Shown: positions 34,906 through 42,727 of the stretch, in pieces
How positions within the stretch are numbered: position 1 is the first letter of the stretch
Layout: each line of letters opens with the position of its first letter
NCBI GenBank assembly: GCA_964429855.1
Contig: CAYSDM010000016.1
Coordinates: 1 to 64,000 of the forward strand
DNA length: 64,000 nt
From: CALLMM01 sp964429855
GTDB lineage: Bacteria; Armatimonadota; Chthonomonadetes; Chthonomonadales; CAJBBX01
Reading direction: 5' to 3'
Notes under the pieces: generated by a model
What the model was told of the DNA's origin: nothing
Seen by the model: the letters and a program-made list of their open reading frames with translations, nothing else
Database searches by the model: none
Made by a program: the position numbers and the translations under genes

Positions 34906-35953
34906 GACATATGCCCGGAGCCGCCGCTATCTGCGCGACCTGTTCGCCGGAGCGTTTCCGGGACACGCCATCGTCATGTCGTGCAGCGATCCGAAGATGC
35001 CGCCCGGTCTGCTGGACTACCCGACCGGCTCGGAGCCGGTTTCGCAATGGGTTCCCTGGCTGCTCCAGGACTATGAACGGCAGATCGCCTGGAAAGAGGC
35101 GCTGCACGACGACAGCGTGCCCCACCTTCGCCCCGCCACGCATACCGGAGTCTTCGCGGCGGCGTTCGGCTGCCAGATGCATGGGTTTGACGGCTCTAAC
35201 GCGGCGGCGCGCCCTCTCGTCTTTACGGCGCAAGAGGCGGATCGCCTGCCGCAGCCCGATCTCGACGCTCCGCCCATCGCCCGCGTCTTTGAACTGACGC
35301 AGATTCTGCGCGAACGCGCCGGATCGGACGCGCCGATCACCGTGCCGGACATTCAGAGTCCCTTCGATATAGCTGCGCTCGTCTGGAATAAAGAGCAGAT
35401 GTACATGGCGATGATTGAAAACCCGGAGGCTGTGCGGCGGCTGGTCGAAAAGTGCCATCTACTGCTGAAAAGGTTTCTGACGGAGTTTCAGAGGCGTTTT
35501 CCGGAGTGCAATCTGTGTCACTGCCCGAATGTATGGACGCCCCCTGAACTGGGATGCTCGCTTTCGGAAGACGAGGTCGGCTGCATGTCTCCCCGCATGT
35601 TCGAAGCGTTCTGTCTGCCGACGCTGATAGACCTGAGCGAGACCTTCGGGGGTCTCTTTATGCACTGCTGCGCCAACGCCGACAACCACTACCGCAGCTT
35701 CCTGAAGATACCGAATCTGCGCGGCTTGAACCGCGTCTTTCAGTCGCCCGGTCCGCGTCCCGCCATCGAAGCCTTTACTGACAGAACCGTGCTCGTGATG
35801 GCATGGCTGGACGAAGCGGGCTTCGGGCAGATGCTCGATCTGGCGCTGCCGAAGACCCGCTACCTGTTCAATCCCTCCGCGCCTGCGCTGGAGGAGGCAA
35901 AACGGCTGTATGCGCGGCTTCGGGCGCGGTGTCCGCGGGCAATAGAGGCATGA
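34898..35953 (+). CDS. URO-D superfamily protein, MHCC type
   Basis: A 351-residue URO-D-fold protein beginning inside the previous gene (8-base overlap). The metal-site loop reads GLFMHCCANADNHY (His256, Cys257, Cys258), so His-Cys-Cys replaces His-X-Cys-Gly. The C-terminus lacks the distal cysteine block (LFNPSAPALEEAKRL). CMSPRMFEAFCLPTLIDLSE is the family helix, and IVMSCSDPKMPPGLLDYPTG near the start is distinctive. The stop is followed by a gap of 86 bases before the DUF1638 gene. Function unassigned. Confidence 0.8.
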   Translation: MPETYARSRRYLRDLFAGAFPGHAIVMSCSDPKMPPGLLDYPTGSEPVSQWVPWLLQDYERQIAWKEALHDDSVPHLRPATHTGVFAAAFGCQMHGFDGSNAAARPLVFTAQEADRLPQPDLDAPPIARVFELTQILRERAGSDAPITVPDIQSPFDIAALVWNKEQMYMAMIENPEAVRRLVEKCHLLLKRFLTEFQRRFPECNLCHCPNVWTPPELGCSLSEDEVGCMSPRMFEAFCLPTLIDLSETFGGLFMHCCANADNHYRSFLKIPNLRGLNRVFQSPGPRPAIEAFTDRTVLVMAWLDEAGFGQMLDLALPKTRYLFNPSAPALEEAKRLYARLRARCPRAIEA

Positions 35954-36039
35954 CAACCTGTCTGTGTATTCAGCGCTTTTGCGGCGACTCTACTCGCCCA
36001 TAATACTCAGAAATTTATCTCACTCTCTGCGAGGTCTGT

Positions 36040-36786
36040 ATGCGTCTGAAACTTATCAGTTGCGAAGTGCTGTATCGCGAACTGCTGCATGTGGTCTCCC
36101 GATCCCCCAATATGGTGGATATTGAGTTTCTGCCGAAAGGACTGCACGATATCGGCGCAAAGCCGATGCTTGAGCGTCTTCAGGCGGTGGTGGATCGCGT
36201 GGACGGATCGAAGTACGAGGCGATTCTGCTCGGATATGGTCTCTGTAACAACGGTCTCGCCGGACTGCAGGCGCGCGATATTCCGCTGATCCTGCCCCGC
36301 GCCCACGACTGCATCACCCTCTTCCTCGGCAGCCGACAGCGCTATTTGGAGTACTTCCACAGCCAGCCGGGAGTCTATTTCAAAACGACCGGATGGATGG
36401 AGCGCGGAGATAATCCCGGAGAGTTGAGCCAGTTGTCCATCCAGAAGCAGACCGGAATGGATCAGTCTCTGGAGGAGTTAATCGCCAGATACGGCGAAGA
36501 GAACGCGCGATACATCTACCAGACTCTCTGCCAGTACACCCATAACTACAGCCAGTTCACCTTTATCGAGATGGGCGTCGAGCCGGACGACCGCTTCGAG
36601 AAGCAGGTGCAGGAGGAGGCGAAACAGCGCGGCTGGCGATACGCCAAACTGCAGGGCGATATGGGGATGTTCGAGCGGCTGGTAAACGGTCCCTGGGATG
36701 CGTATGAGTTCCTGACCATCCCGCCCGGATGTAAGGTCGTCGCGACCTATGAGGATGAGATTGTGATCGCTGCGCCTGCGGAGTAG
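36040..36786 (+). CDS. DUF1638 domain protein
   Basis: A 248-residue DUF1638 protein. Hallmarks are KLISCEVLYRELLHVVSRSPN at the start, ILLGYGLCNNGLAGL and LPRAHDCITLFLGSR, with invariant-looking Cys and His residues (Cys in SCEV, Cys in GLCNNG, His-Asp-Cys in AHDC) that could bind a metal or thiol cofactor. DUF1638 genes are often seen near corrinoid methyltransferases in methanogens and anaerobes, which agrees with the location, but the reaction is not known to me. GAGG precedes the ATG. It is a good candidate for an accessory enzyme in this methyl pathway. Confidence 0.85.
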   Translation: MRLKLISCEVLYRELLHVVSRSPNMVDIEFLPKGLHDIGAKPMLERLQAVVDRVDGSKYEAILLGYGLCNNGLAGLQARDIPLILPRAHDCITLFLGSRQRYLEYFHSQPGVYFKTTGWMERGDNPGELSQLSIQKQTGMDQSLEELIARYGEENARYIYQTLCQYTHNYSQFTFIEMGVEPDDRFEKQVQEEAKQRGWRYAKLQGDMGMFERLVNGPWDAYEFLTIPPGCKVVATYEDEIVIAAPAE

Positions 36787-36822
36787 TCTTCCGAGGCGCG
36801 ATCAAAGCGGGAGGTGAATGAA

Positions 36823-37827
36823 TTGACCGGAAGCGAACTGGTGCGCCGCGCGGTACTCTTCCAGAAGCCGGAGCGCGTCCCCCGCGAACTGCCCGATCCC
36901 TGGGGAAACGACTTTCTATGGGCATGGGCGGATGCGGAGCCGGACTGGAAGCCCTCTTTTCCCGGCGAGGACGAATGGGGCTGCGGATGGGAGCGCGATC
37001 CCGCCGGGAAGACGATGGGGCAGGTAAAGTATCACCCGCTTGCCGACTACTCCCGACTCGAGTCGCACCGTTTTCCCAACTATGACGTGCCGGAGAGATA
37101 CGCGAGAGCGGCGGAGCATATCGCGCAGAACACGCAACGCCGTTTCGTGCTGGCAGGCGCGCCGATCAGCTTTATTCACCGGCTGGAGTACCTGCGTGGA
37201 CATGAAGCGGCATGGACCGATCCGTTCGACCATCCGGAGGAACTCAACGCCCTGCTGACCCGCATCACCGACATCGCCATAGACTCCCTGAACCACTTTG
37301 CGCGGATCGGCGTGGAAGGTATCATCTCCGCCGACGACTGGGGACTTCAGGATCGCCCGATGGTCTCCCCGAAAGTCTTCCGCACCCACTTCAAACCGCA
37401 CTACGCCCGCGTCTACCGCCACGCCCGCAAGCTGGGAATGCTCTGTTTCCTCCATAGCTGCGGGCATATCTCCAGCCTCCTGGACGACATGATCGAGGCG
37501 GGCGTACAGGTGATCCAGATGGATCAACAGGAGAATATGGGCGTCGAGGAGCTTGCCCGACGGTTCGGGGGACGGGTCTGCTTCTGGTGTCCGGTGGACA
37601 TTCAGCAGACGATGGTGCGGGGCACGGAACAGGAGATCGCCGACTACGCCTGCCGTCTTATTGAGGCGTTTGGCTGCTACCACGGCGGCTTTATCGCCAA
37701 ATGGTATCCCTCCCCGGAAGCGGTCGGTCACACCCCGGAGAAGATTCGGGCGATGGCGGAGGCGTTTGTCCGCCGGGGAGTCTACACGTCGGAAGGCGAT
37801 CTCGCGACTCCGGCTCACGCGAAATGA
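36823..37827 (+). CDS. URO-D superfamily methyltransferase-like protein, HSCG type
   Basis: A 334-residue URO-D-fold protein. The first zinc motif is His211-Ser-Cys213-Gly-His (FLHSCGHISSLLD), while the distal site is replaced by HGGFIAKWYPSPEAVGHTPEK. MVSPKVFRTHFKPHYARVY is the family helix. I choose TTG 36823 as start because GGGAGGTG lies at eight bases; a GTG at 36814 would sit within that ribosome site. The last codons are part of a 39-bp tandem duplication whose second copy lies in the gap before the next gene. Confidence 0.78.
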   Translation: MTGSELVRRAVLFQKPERVPRELPDPWGNDFLWAWADAEPDWKPSFPGEDEWGCGWERDPAGKTMGQVKYHPLADYSRLESHRFPNYDVPERYARAAEHIAQNTQRRFVLAGAPISFIHRLEYLRGHEAAWTDPFDHPEELNALLTRITDIAIDSLNHFARIGVEGIISADDWGLQDRPMVSPKVFRTHFKPHYARVYRHARKLGMLCFLHSCGHISSLLDDMIEAGVQVIQMDQQENMGVEELARRFGGRVCFWCPVDIQQTMVRGTEQEIADYACRLIEAFGCYHGGFIAKWYPSPEAVGHTPEKIRAMAEAFVRRGVYTSEGDLATPAHAK

Positions 37828-37867
37828 CCGGAAGGCGATCTCGCGACTCCGGCTCACGCGAAATGGC
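37790..37867. repeat. 39-bp tandem duplication at a gene junction
   Basis: 37790-37826 is repeated exactly at 37829-37865, with a period of 39 bases. The first copy encodes the last residues of the HSCG-type protein and its TGA; the second fills the gap before the HLDG-type gene and supplies part of its leader. One base (A to G) after the repeat removes the second TGA. Confidence 0.95.
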
Positions 37868-37881
37868 AGGAAGAAAAGAAT

Positions 37882-38964
37882 ATGACGCTGGAATTGACAT
37901 ATAAACCGGATGCCGCGAAGGCATTGGAACGCATAAACGCCTGGTGGGAAGGCGCGATTCTGGACAGACCGACCATTCAGGTCGCCGCGCCCCGCCCCCA
38001 TCCGCGCCCCCTGCCGCAAAAACAGCACGCGACTCTGCGGGAGCGTTGGATGGATGTGGAGTATACGGTAGCCTGCGCCGATATTCATCTCTCCAATACC
38101 TGCTGGGCAGGCGAACTGATGCCCTCCTTCTTCCCCAACCTTGGTCCGGAGGTGCTGACCGCTTCGCTCGGAGCCGAACTGGTCTTCAGCGAAGGAACCT
38201 CCTGGTCAGAGCCGATTCTCTCCGACTGGAACGACATCCCGAAGCTGCGCGTGGACCCGCAGAACGAGTACGTGCAGACTATTCTGCAGATGACGCGGCT
38301 GGCGCTGGAAGCGGGCAAAGGCAAGTTTCTTGTCGGCATCACCGACCTGCATCCCGGCGGCGATCTGGCGGCTTCGCTGCGCGACCCGCAGCAGTTCTGC
38401 CTGGACATCGCCACCGAGCCGGACAGGGTTCAGGCGTTGATGGATCAGATTCGCCCCTGCTTCTACGACTTCTACACCCTGCAGCACGACCTGATGCTGC
38501 GAGCCGGGCAGACGATCACCACCTCCTGGCTGCCGCTGATCGCGGAGGGTCGCTACTATATCCCCTCCTGCGATCTCGCCTGCATGATCTCGAAAAAGCA
38601 GTTCAACGCCTACTGCCTGCCCCACATTCTGGCGGAGGTGGAGTGGCTGGATCGCTCCATCTTCCATCTGGATGGTCCCAACGCCCTGCACCATCTCGAC
38701 ACGCTGCTGGAGATCGAGAAACTGGACGCGATTCAGTTCGTCTGCGGAGCGGGACACGAGCCGGCGGTGAACTGGATGCCGGTCTTCCAGCGCATTCAGC
38801 AGGGAGGCAAGAACATCCATGTCGCTGTGCGCCCGCAGGATATCCCCGCGTTCATGGAGAGATTGAATCCGGAGGGCGTGATGATGCACACCTGGGCTTC
38901 CTCGATGGAGGAGGCGGACGCGCTGATCCGACAGGTCTCCCGTTGGACGCGGCGTCAGAACTAA
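37882..38964 (+). CDS. URO-D superfamily methyltransferase-like protein, HLDG type
   Basis: A 360-residue URO-D-fold protein that forms a subfamily with the one at 26361-27434. It opens with a coiled, Trp-rich stretch (AAKALERINAWWEGAILDRPT), has PSCDLACMISKKQFNAYCLP as family helix, and shows FHLDGPNALHHLD (His262-Leu-Asp264) in place of HXCG. The distal site is MMHTWASSMEEADAL, without cysteine. ITDLHPGGDLAASLRDPQQ matches LPDLIENLDTLAQLRGPEQ in the relative. It probably lacks MtaA-type zinc chemistry. Its leader is partly made of the duplicated 39-bp unit. Confidence 0.8.
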   Translation: MTLELTYKPDAAKALERINAWWEGAILDRPTIQVAAPRPHPRPLPQKQHATLRERWMDVEYTVACADIHLSNTCWAGELMPSFFPNLGPEVLTASLGAELVFSEGTSWSEPILSDWNDIPKLRVDPQNEYVQTILQMTRLALEAGKGKFLVGITDLHPGGDLAASLRDPQQFCLDIATEPDRVQALMDQIRPCFYDFYTLQHDLMLRAGQTITTSWLPLIAEGRYYIPSCDLACMISKKQFNAYCLPHILAEVEWLDRSIFHLDGPNALHHLDTLLEIEKLDAIQFVCGAGHEPAVNWMPVFQRIQQGGKNIHVAVRPQDIPAFMERLNPEGVMMHTWASSMEEADALIRQVSRWTRRQN

Positions 38965-38973
38965 CAAACACCC

Positions 38974-39011
38974 GTGAAACGAGAATATAATCATGAAACG
39001 AGAGTACTATC
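38974..39011. repeat. Imperfect 19-bp tandem duplication at a start codon
   Basis: GTGAAACGAGAATATAATC is followed directly by ATGAAACGAGAGTACTATC (16 of 19 identical). The second copy is the start of the next gene; the first would be an out-of-frame start with the same codons. It looks like a duplicated initiation region. Confidence 0.8.
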
Positions 39012-40054
39012 ACGAACTGGCGAAGGCGGGACTGCGTATGCCCGTCGGCGCTGACCTCGTGCTGCAGGAGAAACCGGAGGCGGAACAGGTTCGATGCAAC
39101 GGTCAACGGTTGGGCCGCGTCGTCATCGAGGCCGCCTGCCGTTACAATACGCCGCTTGCCTTCCCCCTGATGGATCTGACGGTGGAGAAGGAGCGCATGA
39201 CCACGATTCTGGGCATCCCGGCAGCCGAATCGCCCACCTATCACTTCCACGAATGCCTGACAGACGACGAGATCGCCCGACTGGAGGCGGGACTGGACTC
39301 TCCTCTCACCACAAAGATGCAGGCGAATGTGGACTCTCTGCGTACCGTGATCGCGGAATCGGATCGGCTTCCGGTCGGCATGAGCATCGGTCCCTTCTCG
39401 CTGATGACGAAACTGATCGCCGACCCGATTGCCCCGATCTACCTGGCAGGCTCCGGCGTCTCCGTAGAGGAAGATGCGGACGTGCGCCTGGTGGAGCAGA
39501 TGATTGATCTGTCGGTGATGGTCATCCTCCGTTCGCTGAAAGCCCAGTTTGAGGCAGGCGCGAAAGCGGTCTTCATCTGCGAACCGGCAGCCAACATCGC
39601 CTATATGTCGCCCCGGCAGTTGAACAAAGGCTCCGACATCTTCGAACGCTTTGTCATGGCTCCCAATCGCAAAATCAAGGCGCTGCTGGACGAGATGGGC
39701 GTAGACCTGATCCTGCACGACTGCGGCGAACTGACCGATCAGATGGTCTGTGACCTGGCGACGCTGGATCCGGTGATCTTGAGTCTGGGCAGTTCCCGCA
39801 CGCTCTGGGAGGATGCCGCGCGCGTCCCCAAACAGATCGTTCTCTACGGCAACCTTCCGACCAAAAAGTTCTATTCGGACGATCTGGTTCCGCGCGACCA
39901 GGTTCCGGCGATGACGTGCGAACTGATCCGGCGCATGAAAGAGGTCGGGCATCCGTTTATTCTGGGCAGCGAGTGCGATGTTTTGAGCGTGCCGGGCAGC
40001 GAAACGACCATCAAAGAGAAGGTTGCCGCCTTTCTGCGCTGCGACTGCGGATAG
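38993..40054 (+). CDS. Cobamide methyltransferase, URO-D family with full zinc motif (MtaA/MtbA-like)
   Basis: A 353-residue URO-D-fold methyltransferase. Both parts of the zinc site are present: His242-Asp-Cys244-Gly (LHDCGELTDQM) and Cys328 (GSECDVLSVPGSE). CEPAANIAYMSPRQLNKGSDIFERFV fits the active-site face. It should transfer a methyl group between the corrinoid protein and a thiol or folate acceptor, or attack a methylated substrate. An upstream near-copy of its first 19 bases leaves the ATG at 38993 as the only in-frame start. It and the next gene are the two most MtaA-like members of the array. Confidence 0.85.
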   Translation: MKREYYHELAKAGLRMPVGADLVLQEKPEAEQVRCNGQRLGRVVIEAACRYNTPLAFPLMDLTVEKERMTTILGIPAAESPTYHFHECLTDDEIARLEAGLDSPLTTKMQANVDSLRTVIAESDRLPVGMSIGPFSLMTKLIADPIAPIYLAGSGVSVEEDADVRLVEQMIDLSVMVILRSLKAQFEAGAKAVFICEPAANIAYMSPRQLNKGSDIFERFVMAPNRKIKALLDEMGVDLILHDCGELTDQMVCDLATLDPVILSLGSSRTLWEDAARVPKQIVLYGNLPTKKFYSDDLVPRDQVPAMTCELIRRMKEVGHPFILGSECDVLSVPGSETTIKEKVAAFLRCDCG

Positions 40055-40111
40055 CGAGCGGCGGGAAACTGTTGGGCATCTGCTCGAATTCCGGCTTTTG
40101 GAGGCTCTGAG

Positions 40112-41125
40112 ATGAATGGACGGGAGCGTATTCTTGCCTTTCTGGAGGGCAGACCGGTAGACTGCCTGCCCTGCTTGCCGATCACCATGCAGTTTGCCTG
40201 CGATCTGATCGGCGCGAAATACTACGACTACGCCACCGACTACCGTGTGCTGGTGGAGGCGCAGACCCGCGTGGCGGAGCAGTTCGATCTGGACTATGTG
40301 AACACCATGTCCGATCCGGGCTGCGAGGCGGCGGACTGCGGCGCGGCGTTGATCTATACCGAAAACTCGCCCCCGGCGATGGATGAGTCCCGTCCCCTTC
40401 TGGGCGACAAATCGAAACTGGCAAGCCTGAAGATTCCCGATCCGACCGCGCCGGGACGCATGAACAATCGGTTGAAGGCGCTGGAGCTATTTCGGGAGCG
40501 CGTGGGCGGTGAAAAGCTGATCGAGGGCTGGATCGAGGGACCCTGCGCGGAGGCGGCAGACCTGCGGGGCATCAATACGCTGATGCTCGATTTCTTCGAT
40601 GATCCGGCTTTCGTGCGCGACCTGTTCGCCTTCGTGGTCGAGATGGAACTGCGCTTTGCGAAAGAGCAGGTGATGGCAGGAGCGGAGATCATCGGCATCG
40701 GCGATGCCGCCGCTTCTCTGATCGGGCCGAAGTTCTACACCGAGTTCGTCTGGCCCTACGAAAAGCAGATGATAGACGGGCTTCGCGAGATGGGCGTTCT
40801 GTCGCGCCTGCACATCTGCGGCAACACCCGGCGGCTTCTGAAGGGGATGGGAGAACTGGGCTGCGACATCGTAGACCTGGATTTTCTCTCGCCGATGGGC
40901 GAAGGGCGCGCCGCCATGGGATCGGAGCAGGTTCTTCTGGGGAATATTGATCCGGTGCGCGTCCTGCGCAACGGCACACCGGAGGAGGTAACCGAGGCGG
41001 TCGCCGCCTGCCATCGGCAGACCGCGCCGCGTTTCATCGTCGGTCCCGGCTGTGAAACGCCCCGCGACACGCCGCACGACAACTTCCGCGCGCTGGTCGC
41101 CTATGCGAAAGCGCATCAACCCTGA
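40112..41125 (+). CDS. Cobamide methyltransferase, MtaA/CmuA-like
   Basis: A 337-residue URO-D-fold methyltransferase and the closest to canonical MtaA/MtbA. NGRERILAFLEGRPVDCLPC opens it; the zinc ligands are His234-Ile-Cys236-Gly (LHICGNTRRLL) and Cys314 (GPGCETPRDTPHDN). GIGDAAASLIGPKFYTEFVWPYEKQM is the typical central helix. In methanogens MtaA methylates coenzyme M; with no sign of that cofactor here the acceptor may be a folate or another thiol. GGAGG sits eight bases before the ATG. Last gene before the activator's own promoter. Confidence 0.88.
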   Translation: MNGRERILAFLEGRPVDCLPCLPITMQFACDLIGAKYYDYATDYRVLVEAQTRVAEQFDLDYVNTMSDPGCEAADCGAALIYTENSPPAMDESRPLLGDKSKLASLKIPDPTAPGRMNNRLKALELFRERVGGEKLIEGWIEGPCAEAADLRGINTLMLDFFDDPAFVRDLFAFVVEMELRFAKEQVMAGAEIIGIGDAAASLIGPKFYTEFVWPYEKQMIDGLREMGVLSRLHICGNTRRLLKGMGELGCDIVDLDFLSPMGEGRAAMGSEQVLLGNIDPVRVLRNGTPEEVTEAVAACHRQTAPRFIVGPGCETPRDTPHDNFRALVAYAKAHQP

Positions 41126-41158
41126 TCTTTCCGGGAGCGTTTTTCCTGACCGGCGAGA

Positions 41159-41168
41159 CTGGTATACT
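41159..41168 (+). promoter_or_regulatory. Extended -10 promoter of the activator gene
   Basis: CTGG followed by TATACT (41163-41168) gives an extended -10 (TG-G-TATACT) 35 bases before the RACE ATG. A T-rich run about 17 bases upstream is a poor -35, as allowed for extended -10 promoters. It would let the activator be made apart from the long array. Confidence 0.5.
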
Positions 41169-41203
41169 ATCATAAATCACCGGGGAGAAGACACTCAGAA
41201 GCG

Positions 41204-42727
41204 ATGGAGCATAAGATTGTTTTGAAGCCGATGGAGACAGAGATGCGCGCTGTCTCCGGCACCCCGCTGCGCGACCTGCTGTTCGAGCAGGGCGTCGAGT
41301 TTCCCTGCGGTGGGCGCGGACGCTGCCGGGGCTGCAAGGTGCGGGTTCTGTCCGGCAGTGTCGGCGTGAATGCCGCGCAGCAGGAACACCTGTCGCCGCA
41401 GGAGATCGCAGACGGCTGGCGGCTCTCCTGCCAGTGCCTGGTGGAAGATGATCTGGTGATCGAACTGCGCCAGTGGGACGCCGCTATCCTCGCCAACGAC
41501 TCGGCTTTCGCCTTTACCCCGCAGGAGGGCTATGGCATCGCCGTAGACCTCGGAACCACCACGCTGGTGGCGCAGCTTCTTGATCTGAAGACCGGACACG
41601 TGCTGGCGGTGAAGACCGCGCTCAACCCGCAGGCGCGTCACGGCGCGGACGTGATGAGCCGGATCGAATACGCGGTCGCCGAACAGGGCGCGCCGCTGTT
41701 GACGGAACTGATTCGCCACGAGATCGGCAGGCTGATCCATCGGCTGCTGACCACCGCCAATCTCGACGGAAGCCAGGTGCTTCGCGTCGTGATTGTCGGC
41801 AATACCATCATGCACCATCTCTTCTGCGGAATTGACCTGGAGCCGATGTCGCATGTGCCTTTTGAACCGGTGGAGGACGGCTTGCAGACCTTTTCGCCGG
41901 TCGCATTGAACTGGACGGAGCTTCCGGAGACAACCGTCGTGGACTTCCTGCCCTGTCTGGGCGGTTTTGTGGGGAGCGACATTCTCGCGGGGATTCTCGC
42001 CACCGGGCTGCACGAGAGCGAAGAGATGGTCGGGCTGATTGACCTGGGCACTAACGGCGAGATCGTTCTCGGCAACCGAAGCCGTCTGCTCTGCGCCTCC
42101 ACGGCTGCCGGTCCCGCCTTTGAAGGGGCGCGTATCACAATGGGAATGCGCGCCTCGACTGGAGCCATCTATAAAGTCAGCACGGAAGATCATCGGCTGG
42201 TCTGCGAGACGCTGGGGGGAGCCGCGCCGACGGGAATATGCGGCAGCGGACTGGTGGATGCCGCCGCCGCCGCCCTGAATATCGGTCTGCTGCGCGCCAC
42301 CGGACGGATCGCCAGCCGGGGCGACCTTGTGCTGCAGGAGCCGGTGCTTCTCACGCAGACCGACATCCGCCAGCTTCAGCTTGCCAAAGGAGCCATCGCC
42401 GCCGGAGTGCGGATCCTACTGAAACTGCTGGATGCTGCCCACGAAGATATTACGAAGGTCTATCTGGCAGGCGCATTCGGCAACTACGTCAGCCTGAACA
42501 GCGCCGCGAGAATCGGTCTGCTGGCTTTCCCCATTGAGCGGGTGCATCCGGTCGGCAATACCGCCCTGCTGGGCGCAAAGATCGCCCTCTTCAATCCCGA
42601 TCCCGATGCCCGCGCCTATACAGACCTGCGCCGACAGGTCGAACACTTCTCCCTGCATACCGATCCGGCATTTCAGGATGTCTATGTGGAGGAGATGGGC
42701 TTCCCGGAGGAGTCAGGCGTAGTATAA
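41204..42727 (+). CDS. Reductive activator of corrinoid proteins (RACE/RamA-like, DUF4445)
   Basis: A 507-residue protein. Residues 1-85 are a [2Fe-2S] ferredoxin domain with Cys35, Cys41, Cys44 and a closing Cys76/Cys78. From about 108 on there is a linker and the DUF4445 ASKHA-type ATPase domain with phosphate-binding loops YGIAVDLGTTT and GLIDLGTNGEIVL, GNTIMHHLFCG and PTGICGSGLVDA. Such proteins use ATP to reduce accidentally oxidised Co(II) corrinoid to Co(I). One activator with one corrinoid protein implies a single redox-repair system for the whole locus. Unlike methanogen RamA it has an N-terminal [2Fe-2S] domain, as in acetogen RACE proteins. Its 3' end overlaps the convergent gene by 15 bases. 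Confidence 0.93.
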   Translation: MEHKIVLKPMETEMRAVSGTPLRDLLFEQGVEFPCGGRGRCRGCKVRVLSGSVGVNAAQQEHLSPQEIADGWRLSCQCLVEDDLVIELRQWDAAILANDSAFAFTPQEGYGIAVDLGTTTLVAQLLDLKTGHVLAVKTALNPQARHGADVMSRIEYAVAEQGAPLLTELIRHEIGRLIHRLLTTANLDGSQVLRVVIVGNTIMHHLFCGIDLEPMSHVPFEPVEDGLQTFSPVALNWTELPETTVVDFLPCLGGFVGSDILAGILATGLHESEEMVGLIDLGTNGEIVLGNRSRLLCASTAAGPAFEGARITMGMRASTGAIYKVSTEDHRLVCETLGGAAPTGICGSGLVDAAAAALNIGLLRATGRIASRGDLVLQEPVLLTQTDIRQLQLAKGAIAAGVRILLKLLDAAHEDITKVYLAGAFGNYVSLNSAARIGLLAFPIERVHPVGNTALLGAKIALFNPDPDARAYTDLRRQVEHFSLHTDPAFQDVYVEEMGFPEESGVV

